From Moraxellaceae bacterium (lineage in GTDB: Bacteria; Pseudomonadota; Gammaproteobacteria; Pseudomonadales; UBA3067), in contig NVTH01000031.1 of the NCBI GenBank assembly GCA_002401525.1, positions 6,390-17,333 on the forward strand: DNA of 10,944 nt. The letters are read 5' to 3'. Made by a program: the position numbers and the translations under genes. Below are positions 5,115 to 10,944 of this stretch, piece after piece (the stretch's first letter is position 1; the number at the start of each line of letters is the position of its first letter). Below the pieces are notes generated by a model. It saw nothing but the letters and a program-made list of their open reading frames with translations, ran no database searches and had not been told where the DNA came from.

Positions 5115-7868
5115 ATGACCGTCCCGTATAGCGAATCCAAGCAATATTCGAAACAACGAATACTCTGTATTGGCGCCAATTATTTTTATTCGGCATTAGT
5201 GCTATTGTGGGTCGTGCTACTGATAAACCCGATCCATGCCAATGCACTGGAAATCAATAGTCATCAACAAAAATATAAACTCGGCCCTCACCTTCAATAT
5301 CTAATTGACCAACGCAGTGAATACACGATCGAACAAATTCAATCAAACGCATTGGACTATCTATTTATCCAAAGCGAAATAGATACTCCGTATTTCGGAT
5401 ACTCCAGTGCGACCTATTGGATTAAATTCGAGCTCACCCACGCTTCTAGCACGGCCGCTTCTTCCATCCCGCCGAAAAATTCTGCGGACGCAAAAAATTC
5501 GGCATCGAATTGGTTATTAGAATTGCAATACCCGACCTTTCGCGAAGCCATCCTCTTCCAACCTATACCGGGCAACCCAGGAAAACTAGAAAAAACAACG
5601 CTAGGAATTAGCACAGAGCACGTACTGTGGGGGATAAAGGTTTCACCCCCACTCTATGAATTAAAATTGAAGCACAATACGCCCACCGTTTACTATTTAA
5701 GACTGAGATCTTCTCAGTCGATACAAATTCCGCTTATACTCTGGTCGCCTAAAAGATACATCGAAGCCATCGCCCTTGAAAAATCGATGTGGGGTATCTT
5801 CTATGGCATTCTTGTATTTGCTGTCGGGTACAACCTATTTGTTTTTATCTCTGTTCGTAAAGCCAGTTATTTTTACTACATTCTTTACGTAATCTCCGTC
5901 ATAATGCTTCAATCATCAAGAAACGGGGTCGCACATCAATATTTATGGGGAAACAATAATTGGTGGGCCGAAATATCCACCACTTTTTTTATTGGCCTTA
6001 CCGTACTCTTTATGGTTCTATTTACTAAAGAATTCTTGAGCACTAAAAACCATTCACCCTACTCCAACACCTCACTCATTATTCTAGTTGTACTGTCGAT
6101 ATTAATAATGCTCGGAGCAATTTTCGCGTCCCCAATGGAAGGCTTAGTATTTGCTGTCTGTATTGTTTTTTTTGTCAGCACGACGATTCTTTCGGTCTCC
6201 ATCAATTGCGTTATTAGAAAAGTGAGGGCCGCAAAATGGTTTTTAATTGCCTGGACCTTTCTATTAATTGGAATCGCCGCCATTGCTTTTAGAGAAATTG
6301 GTGCACTCGCGCCTCACTGGAGCATTAATTATGCAACCGAAATAGGTGTCCTACTCGAAACAATTTTATTGTCACTGGGGCTTGCAGATTTAATCAATAC
6401 TGAAAGAAAGGCCCGATACGAAGCATTGAATCGTCAACATCAAACCATGATAGGCTTTCAAAAAGCTCAAAACGTGCTGGTTTACCAGGCCACGCACGAC
6501 GCCTCCACTAATTTACCCAACAGCGCGTTATTCGAAAGCAACCTTAATAAAACACTCACGGCTTCGAACCATCAAGATGACCTCATCGCAGTGTTTATTA
6601 TTTACCTCTCCCGTTTCAATGAAATAATCAACACCCTCGGCAAACATAAAAGCGATAAAGTACTCCAAAATGCCAGTGAACGATTATGCAATTTTTCAGA
6701 AAACTACCTAAATGTAAACAGTATAAACAGTGCGGAAGGGAGCTCTCCTCTAGCGTTGATTGAAAATAATACTTTCGCATTATCCATCAATATTCGAACC
6801 CCCGATCACGCGGCTCACGTCGCCAAGGGCCTGCGTGATGAATTGGCTAGGCCCTTCATTTTTGATGACCTTACTTTCGATGTAGACACTAGTCTGGGTG
6901 TGAGCCTTTACCCAAATCATAGCGAGAACGTTGATGATTTAATTCACAAAGCCCACATCGCCGTTGACGTTGCCAAGGACTCAGAAGATCACTTTGCAAT
7001 TTATTCAAGTAAAGTCGACCCTTACAGCGAGAAACGACTCACCCTAATGGCCGACCTGAGAGAGGCCATCGCTTATAACGGCGTCGACCTTTATTTTCAC
7101 CCTCTGGTTGACATTAAATCGGAAAACACAGTGGGCGCAGAAGCATTAATTCGTTGGAATCACCCAGTCCATGGATTTATCTCTCCCGACGAATTTATTC
7201 CGTTAGCCGAACAAACCGGAGTCATTACCCCGCTGACAGAATGGGTTTTGGAACAAGCCATGAAACAAATTTTGGCGTTAAAAAGCGATTGTATCGATAT
7301 ATCTATTTCCGTCAATATCTCCGCCCAAAACCTCAGGGAAGCAAACTTTTACCCCCACCTACTACAACGTTTACAACACAATGGAGTTCCGACTCATAGC
7401 TTAATCTTAGAAGTCACTGAAACAGCAATGATGAAGGATCCCGTCCAAGCATTGGCTATTCTTGAAAAACTGAATCAAGCGGGAATCACCTTAGCGATTG
7501 ATGATTTCGGTACAGGGTACTCATCAATGGCTTATCTAAAAAGTTTACCGGCAAAGGAAATTAAAGTAGACCGATCTTTTGTCAGCAATATGGTGGAAGA
7601 TAAAGACGATGCGGTGATCGTCGAGACAATCATTAACATGAGCCATATTTTCGGGCTGCAAGTGGTAGCAGAGGGAATAGAAGACAGAGACACTTTAAAA
7701 GCATTAAGGGATTTAGGCTGCGATACCGCCCAAGGGTTTTTATTTACCAAGCCACTACCGAAAAAAGAATTCGAAATCTGGCTTTCAGATAGCCCCTGGG
7801 GTTACAGGGGCGATCCGTTACAGACTCACGTATCCAAGGGGAGCGGCGATCCCCACCTTAACAACTAG
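5115..7868 (+). CDS. 7TMR-DISM sensor with degenerate GGDEF and EAL domain, probable c-di-GMP phosphodiesterase
   Basis: I number from the ATG at 5115 (917 aa); a TTG at 5112 is directly before it. Neither has a clear ribosome binding site. The order is: signal segment with its hydrophobic core at about 27-40; a periplasmic 7TMR-DISMED2-like domain (45-215, with YWIKFEL and NWLLELQYP); a seven-helix 7TMR-DISM membrane module (222-428); a linker helix; GGDEF (454-632); EAL (645-890). The GGDEF signature is ENNTF (550-554) and the RxxD inhibitory site is absent, so no cyclase activity is expected. The EAL domain keeps E676 (EALIRW), N734, E766, E769, D796 and D797 (DDFGTG), K817, D819, E853 and Q873 at the spacing of active enzymes. 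The Gln of the usual YQP motif is His662. I infer c-di-GMP hydrolysis to pGpG at the inner membrane, controlled by a periplasmic ligand. Its stop codon overlaps that of the convergent dehydrogenase gene. Confidence 0.93.
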   Translation: MTVPYSESKQYSKQRILCIGANYFYSALVLLWVVLLINPIHANALEINSHQQKYKLGPHLQYLIDQRSEYTIEQIQSNALDYLFIQSEIDTPYFGYSSATYWIKFELTHASSTAASSIPPKNSADAKNSASNWLLELQYPTFREAILFQPIPGNPGKLEKTTLGISTEHVLWGIKVSPPLYELKLKHNTPTVYYLRLRSSQSIQIPLILWSPKRYIEAIALEKSMWGIFYGILVFAVGYNLFVFISVRKASYFYYILYVISVIMLQSSRNGVAHQYLWGNNNWWAEISTTFFIGLTVLFMVLFTKEFLSTKNHSPYSNTSLIILVVLSILIMLGAIFASPMEGLVFAVCIVFFVSTTILSVSINCVIRKVRAAKWFLIAWTFLLIGIAAIAFREIGALAPHWSINYATEIGVLLETILLSLGLADLINTERKARYEALNRQHQTMIGFQKAQNVLVYQATHDASTNLPNSALFESNLNKTLTASNHQDDLIAVFIIYLSRFNEIINTLGKHKSDKVLQNASERLCNFSENYLNVNSINSAEGSSPLALIENNTFALSINIRTPDHAAHVAKGLRDELARPFIFDDLTFDVDTSLGVSLYPNHSENVDDLIHKAHIAVDVAKDSEDHFAIYSSKVDPYSEKRLTLMADLREAIAYNGVDLYFHPLVDIKSENTVGAEALIRWNHPVHGFISPDEFIPLAEQTGVITPLTEWVLEQAMKQILALKSDCIDISISVNISAQNLREANFYPHLLQRLQHNGVPTHSLILEVTETAMMKDPVQALAILEKLNQAGITLAIDDFGTGYSSMAYLKSLPAKEIKVDRSFVSNMVEDKDDAVIVETIINMSHIFGLQVVAEGIEDRDTLKALRDLGCDTAQGFLFTKPLPKKEFEIWLSDSPWGYRGDPLQTHVSKGSGDPHLNN
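7792..7854. other. Two GC-rich inverted repeats in the 3' end of the EAL gene
   Basis: GCCCCTG (7792-7798) and CAGGGGC (7805-7811) are perfect 7-base arms around a 6-base loop. GGGG (7838-7841) and CCCC (7851-7854) form a second, shorter pair. They lie within the last 26 codons of the EAL gene and just past the stop codon of the opposing dehydrogenase gene. They may help end minus-strand transcription or stabilise its 3' end. Neither is followed by a T-tract, so they are not classical intrinsic terminators. Confidence 0.4.
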
Positions 7869-8950
7869 TCATAAATAATGATGCCACGCGCATTCAGGCC
7901 CGCTTCCATATCCTCAAATGCTTTGGGCGCATCATCAATATCGTAGGTCTTGGTAATCATGTCATCCAAGGGTAGGCGTTTTTGTTTGTACAACGACAAT
8001 AGATTGGGGAAATCCACTGCAGGATTTGCATTACCGTAGAAACAACCTTTATAGGTTTTTGCCGACAAAGAGAACATCATTGAATTGATGTTCACAAATT
8101 CTGTCAATTTACCCACACCCACGACAGTGACCGTTCCACCTCTTCGAGTAGACATATCAGCAGCGGTCACTAGTGCCGGAATACCCACCACTTCGAAAGA
8201 GTAATCAACGCCGATGCCGCCGGTCAGCTTTTTAATTTCATCCACAGCATCCTTTGAGGTAATGCCGTGGGTAGCGCCAAACTCTAGCGCCAGATCCACT
8301 TTATTTTGCGACAAGTCCACTGCAATAATAGTTTTCGCTCCCGCTAATCGAGCGCCTTGAACTACTGACAACCCAACACCTCCGCAACCAAATACAGCCA
8401 CTGTAGAGCCAGGTTTTACTTCGGCGGTCTTAATCGCAGCACCTACACCGGTCATGACACCACATCCCACCATCGCGGCCACAGCGAAAGGGATATCCTC
8501 TTCAATTTTCACTAAACTGATACTGGGTACCACAGCGTATTCAGCCATCGCACCTAATAAAGTCATCACATTAACGGGCGTATCGCCTCTGGAAATACGG
8601 CTAGTGCCATCCAACTGTTTGCCCATTGCCATGGATCCAGCGCTACAAAGGTAGGGTTCTTGATGCTGGCAAAAGTAACATTCACCACAAATTGGCACCC
8701 AAGTCAGCGCTACGTGGTCACCCGGTTTCACATTAGTGACGTTCTCCCCAACCGATTCCACAATTCCAGCGCCCTCATGCCCTACGATCACTGGCGCAGC
8801 CATAGGAATTGTGCCATTGATAATGGAAAGGTCTGAATGGCACACGCCGGTGGCCTTCATTTTAATTAACACTTCACCTGTTTTAGGTTCACTAAAACCC
8901 ACTTCTTGTACGGAATAGTCATTGATCCCATCAACCACTAAGGCTTTCAT
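7865..8950 (-). CDS. Zinc-dependent alcohol dehydrogenase (MDR superfamily)
   Basis: This 361-residue medium-chain dehydrogenase oxidises an alcohol to an aldehyde (or the reverse) with NAD. The catalytic zinc ligands are C37 (GVCHSD), H58 with E59 (GHEGAG) and C163 (VGCGVMTG). The structural zinc site is C88, C91, C94 and C102 in the spacing C-x2-C-x2-C-x7-C. The Rossmann motif is GCGGVG (188-193), and D212 at the end of the second strand favours NAD over NADP. The overall type resembles class III-like and aryl or terpenoid alcohol dehydrogenases; the substrate cannot be read from sequence. I chose the ATG at 8950 because GGAGA (8961-8957) and a promoter at 8975-9004 directly precede it. The frame stays open upstream to 9073, but that extension would lie across the promoter and does not resemble the family. 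It stands alone, convergent with the EAL gene. Confidence 0.93.
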   Translation of the reverse strand: MKALVVDGINDYSVQEVGFSEPKTGEVLIKMKATGVCHSDLSIINGTIPMAAPVIVGHEGAGIVESVGENVTNVKPGDHVALTWVPICGECYFCQHQEPYLCSAGSMAMGKQLDGTSRISRGDTPVNVMTLLGAMAEYAVVPSISLVKIEEDIPFAVAAMVGCGVMTGVGAAIKTAEVKPGSTVAVFGCGGVGLSVVQGARLAGAKTIIAVDLSQNKVDLALEFGATHGITSKDAVDEIKKLTGGIGVDYSFEVVGIPALVTAADMSTRRGGTVTVVGVGKLTEFVNINSMMFSLSAKTYKGCFYGNANPAVDFPNLLSLYKQKRLPLDDMITKTYDIDDAPKAFEDMEAGLNARGIIIYD

Positions 8951-8956
8951 AAGCTG

Positions 8957-8961
8957 TCTCC
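8957..8961 (-). promoter_or_regulatory. Ribosome binding site that sets the dehydrogenase start
   Basis: The minus strand reads GGAGA with about 6-7 bases to the ATG at 8950. It supports that start over the upstream in-frame ATG at 9073. Confidence 0.75.
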
Positions 8962-8974
8962 ATTTGGTAAAAAA

Positions 8975-9004
8975 TTTATAATTATTAGGGCTCCAATGGA
9001 TCAA
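8975..9004 (-). promoter_or_regulatory. Candidate sigma70-type promoter for the dehydrogenase gene
   Basis: On the minus strand TTGATC (9004-8999) and TATAAA (8980-8975) are 18 bases apart. The inferred start near 8968 leaves a leader of about 18 bases that includes the ribosome binding site. The surrounding DNA is AT-rich (AATAATTATAAATTTTTT). Confidence 0.55.
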
Positions 9005-9082
9005 AGAAGTCATTGTAGGCCAAAACACGAACCGCAAAAATGCTTCAGCCATGCTAACGGCTAATTGCAGCAAGGTCTACGC

Positions 9083-9253
9083 ATGGCAAGCATTTGGGAA
9101 CAATTTATAGTGGTAACGAAGTTCGGCCAGAAATGGACCGCCGCTGAATCGAGCATTACACAGCACCGAAATACGGATACACAAGTCATAGAAACAGGTG
9201 CCGTGAAACAACCCACAGCAAAACAGTTTTGGGCAGATAATTTAGCGGCCTAA
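9083..9253 (+). CDS. Possible small protein, 56 aa
   Basis: The frame runs from ATG 9083 to TAA 9253, with AAGG (9072-9075) 7 bases upstream. The in-frame ATG at 9065 has no such site. The product begins MASIWEQFIVVTKFGQKW and is otherwise hydrophilic, rich in Thr, Gln and Ala, with a Trp near the end (FWADNLAA). It has no signal peptide, membrane segment or recognised motif. It lies alone, divergent from the dehydrogenase gene, and does not overlap another gene. Codon use looks ordinary, which is the main reason to list it. It could also be a chance ORF. Confidence 0.35.
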   Translation: MASIWEQFIVVTKFGQKWTAAESSITQHRNTDTQVIETGAVKQPTAKQFWADNLAA

Positions 9254-9394
9254 GGCCAGCTCTAGAAACCTGTTCTTTGACACTCAAGCAGCGGCTCATA
9301 ATCCAGAGCGTGGAAGACCAGCAGAGTACGAGGCTAATAAATAGTTACCAAGCCGATCCTCTTTGATTAAAAAAGCAATTTTAGGTGTCCTAGA

Positions 9395-9613
9395 CTATTT
9401 AGAATGCACCACAAGCTCGATAAGGCGCTGTTGACGTTCTTCTATAAGCCCCCAGTTTTCTTCTACCAACAGCTCCGCAATGACGCTTTGCGCCCCCTGC
9501 AAAGTATCAAAATTTTTCTCCAGCTCTGTAATTTCGGCTGCCAAATTATTTTTCTGAGTATATCGATGATCCAAAGAAAGATTCACAATTGCCTCCATAT
9601 ATTGCCCTGACAT
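9395..9613 (-). CDS. Small helical protein, 72 aa, family unknown
   Basis: The start ATG at 9613 is fixed by a near-perfect Shine-Dalgarno sequence (AAGGAGGTG, 9624-9616). The product is soluble, acidic and almost all helical: MSGQYMEAIVNLSLDH, then a charged heptad-like run (AAEITELEKNFDTLQGAQSV) and a second helix (EENWGLIEERQQRLIELVV). That pattern suggests a short antiparallel coiled coil or helical hairpin that binds another protein. It has no cysteines, signal peptide or known motif. It lies downstream of the pseudo-histidine-kinase gene on the same strand, separated by 279 bases that include a tandem repeat, so co-transcription is possible but not shown. The strong ribosome binding site suggests high translation. 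Confidence 0.65.
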   Translation of the reverse strand: MSGQYMEAIVNLSLDHRYTQKNNLAAEITELEKNFDTLQGAQSVIAELLVEENWGLIEERQQRLIELVVHSK

Positions 9614-9615
9614 AA

Positions 9616-9624
9616 CACCTCCTT
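9616..9624 (-). promoter_or_regulatory. Strong Shine-Dalgarno sequence of the 72-aa gene
   Basis: The minus strand reads AAGGAGGTG, ending two bases before the ATG, with 4 bases between the GGAGG core and the start codon. This is the best ribosome binding site in the window, though its spacing is slightly short. Confidence 0.75.
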
Positions 9625-9686
9625 GTGCTAAAAATTCGAGACTCGGCCCCCAATAATCAAATTTAAAACAGCAATCCTATGCCGTC

Positions 9687-9707
9687 CTCCAAACACCCTT
9701 TTTGGAG
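9687..9707. repeat. Short inverted repeat (7-bp arms)
   Basis: CTCCAAA (9687-9693) and TTTGGAG (9701-9707) flank a 7-base loop. It lies between the tandem repeat and the 72-aa gene. No T-tract follows on the minus strand within 15 bases, so a terminator role for the upstream gene is doubtful. Confidence 0.35.
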
Positions 9708-9774
9708 AGATTATTTGACTCTTTGCAAACTAAATAAATGAGTCCCATCCTACAAGACTCAACCCACCAATCTC

Positions 9775-9864
9775 AACCCCAACTGCGTCCATCTCAACTA
9801 TGTCCATCCCAACTATGTCCATCCCAACTATGTCCATCCCAACTACGTCCATCTCAGCTATGTC
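9775..9864. repeat. 15-bp tandem repeat, six units
   Basis: Units of the form CATCCCAACTATGTC start at 9775 (two changes at its left end, plus TGCG in place of TATG), 9790, 9805, 9820, 9835 and 9850. Units 3 and 4 (9805-9834) are identical and the others differ at a few positions, mainly C/T and A/G. A more decayed unit (about 11 of 15 matches) may precede at 9760-9774. The array begins 29 bases beyond the stop of the pseudo-kinase gene and is intergenic. In one plus frame it would spell PSQLC repeats, but that frame has no ribosome binding site and runs into the kinase gene on the other strand. It looks like a minisatellite-type array liable to change in copy number. Confidence 0.9.
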
Positions 9865-9892
9865 ACGCCCATCCAAGGCGAATACGAAACGC

Positions 9893-10918
9893 CTACCCAA
9901 ATTTAGAATTTGTTTTACAAATAGGCAAATTAAAATAGATTGAATTTCTACCTTCAGGCGTTGCGTTATAGCCTAACTTGCCGCCATGCCTATCAATTAT
10001 GGCCTTGCAACGGGCTAAAACAACATCGCGCTGAGGATCGGCTCTACCTTGCCAAGACTGCGGAGCATGGAATATGCCTGGAATATTGTCTCCCAGAAGC
10101 GGTTCACCATAATCTACCACCGACAAAAATGCACGCTGAGCCATATCTTGTAATTTAATTTCGATCACCCCGCCTTCATTAGAATTCATAATGGCATTCT
10201 TCATTAACAAGATTAATACTTCCTGAATATGGACCAAGTCAATTTTCACCCACGGCTCAATTGTGGGCTCATTATAAATAAACTGAATATTTTTAACTTT
10301 ACAAAGCGCTTCACATCGTACCGTCAAAGAATCGATACACGCGCAAAAAGAGTGGCGTTGATAATCAAAAGTCACATCACCTGATTCAATTTTTTGTACT
10401 TCATTCATTTGCTTAATTACATCAACCGTGCTGCTGGCATGAGAAGAAGCATCATTCACCAAAGCCTCAATTTTTGAACGTCCCTCCGCTCCAAAGCATT
10501 GCAATAACAAATCCAAATCTTCTTTAATTGAATCAATCGAAGGCTGTAATTCTTGAGTAATGCAATGCGCCCAATTTGTGGTAGTCACCGATTGCTCAGA
10601 TAATTTTTGAGCGTCGAAAATAATCACGTAACAATCGTCAGCCTGCCCCTTCACTCGTAGACTCACTACCCGCGCCGAAAACGGTTTTGCTTTGCGTTGA
10701 GAATCAAGCAAAGCAGTCTCGTATATTTGATCGCCACGTTCTCGAGTCGCTAGCCATCGTTTGAGTGATGGAATATAACGTTCCACTTCCCGGTTATAGT
10801 CAGTGAGCCTCTGAATCTCTAAACGTTCAAGCGCCGCTTCGTTGCCATATAAAATTTGCCCCTTCTGATCCAACAATAAAACCCCGTCCGAAAAACAATT
10901 AAAGGTCGAGATTGGCAT
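9893..10918 (-). CDS. PAS plus histidine-kinase-like protein lacking the phospho-accepting His
   Basis: The frame gives 341 residues from ATG 10918, but it is open to the window edge, so the true start may lie beyond it; GAAGAG about 7 bases before this ATG is a modest ribosome binding site. Residues 1-105 look like a PAS sensor domain (DGVLLLDQKGQILYGNEAA). Residues 110-175 are the dimerisation helices. There the usual F-x4-S-H-E-L-R-T-P-L reads W116-x4-T-Q122-E-L-Q-P-S-I, so the catalytic His is Gln. The ATPase domain (about 185-333) keeps the N box (LLMKNA, N241) and the IIDRHGGKLGY ending. The G1 box is DYGEP instead of DxGxG, and the G2 GxGLGL loop is replaced by a stretch without its glycines (RADPQRDVVLARC). 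It has no membrane segment or receiver domain in view. I infer a pseudo-kinase that senses or scaffolds by dimerisation rather than by phosphotransfer. Confidence 0.85.
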   Translation of the reverse strand: MPISTFNCFSDGVLLLDQKGQILYGNEAALERLEIQRLTDYNREVERYIPSLKRWLATRERGDQIYETALLDSQRKAKPFSARVVSLRVKGQADDCYVIIFDAQKLSEQSVTTTNWAHCITQELQPSIDSIKEDLDLLLQCFGAEGRSKIEALVNDASSHASSTVDVIKQMNEVQKIESGDVTFDYQRHSFCACIDSLTVRCEALCKVKNIQFIYNEPTIEPWVKIDLVHIQEVLILLMKNAIMNSNEGGVIEIKLQDMAQRAFLSVVDYGEPLLGDNIPGIFHAPQSWQGRADPQRDVVLARCKAIIDRHGGKLGYNATPEGRNSIYFNLPICKTNSKFG

Positions 10919-10944
10919 AACTTGCTCTTCAGCAGAATCAAAGT

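Larger units (their letters stand above)
8951..9394. other. Region upstream of the dehydrogenase gene
   Basis: It holds the dehydrogenase ribosome binding site and promoter, and a possible small plus-strand gene (9083-9253). The last 140 bases before the minus-strand ORF at 9395 hold no gene. On the minus strand a T6 run (about 9371-9376) follows that ORF's stop after a weak TAGG/CCTA stem, which is a poor terminator candidate. Confidence 0.5.

Noticed and set aside
8951..9073. In-frame 41-codon N-terminal extension of the dehydrogenase
   Set aside because: It lies across the promoter, has no ribosome binding site at 9073 and does not resemble dehydrogenase N-termini; the GGAGA before 8950 gives the standard start.
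9404..9610. Plus-strand 68-codon frame opposite the 72-aa gene
   Set aside because: It is antisense to an ORF that has a near-perfect ribosome binding site, and has none of its own.
9775..9864. Repeat array considered as a CRISPR
   Set aside because: The 15-bp units are directly abutting with no spacers, so it is a tandem repeat.
9738..9938. Plus-strand frame with PSQLC pentapeptide repeats
   Set aside because: It is the tandem repeat read in one frame, has no ribosome binding site and overlaps the 3' end of the kinase-like gene on the other strand.

Overview
The window looks like chromosomal DNA from a gammaproteobacterium of moderate GC content. The support is a UbiB/ABC1-family protein, a DUF1820 protein (a family I associate with Pseudomonas-like gammaproteobacteria) and a 7TMR-DISM/GGDEF/EAL signalling protein. 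I cannot name the genus. I see no tRNA, rRNA, transposase, phage gene or CRISPR array.

Layout, left to right. (1) 1-923: a possible gene tail at the edge, a 64-residue minus-strand ORF (217-411), then about 510 bp without a convincing gene but dense in inverted repeats, including a 19-bp palindrome. (2) 924-2615, plus: a UbiB/ABC1 atypical kinase with two C-terminal membrane segments. (3) 2703-3038, minus: a DUF1820 protein whose upstream region holds a hairpin followed by a T-tract and a possible extended -10 promoter. (4) 3474-4787, minus: an unrecognised, probably exported protein with six cysteines that fall into three similar helical repeats. (5) 5115-7868, plus: a large membrane sensor with a 7TMR-DISM module, a degenerate GGDEF domain and an EAL domain with all but one of the usual catalytic residues. 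(6) 7865-8950, minus: a zinc-dependent alcohol dehydrogenase whose stop codon overlaps that of the EAL gene by 4 bp. (7) 9083-9253, plus, and 9395-9613, minus: small ORFs, the second with a near-perfect ribosome binding site. (8) 9775-9864: a 15-bp tandem repeat of six units. (9) 9893-10918, minus, possibly running off the right edge: a PAS plus histidine-kinase-like protein whose phospho-accepting His is Gln and whose ATP-lid glycines are missing.

These genes do not form one operon; most are separate transcription units that diverge or converge. The common thread is signalling: a membrane-anchored c-di-GMP hydrolase candidate and a soluble pseudo-histidine kinase. The UbiB-like protein, the DUF1820 protein and the alcohol dehydrogenase look like housekeeping or metabolic genes. 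The least explained items are the three-repeat six-cysteine protein, the pseudo-kinase, and the structured intergenic DNA before the UbiB-like gene. I see no clear evidence for a new multi-gene system.
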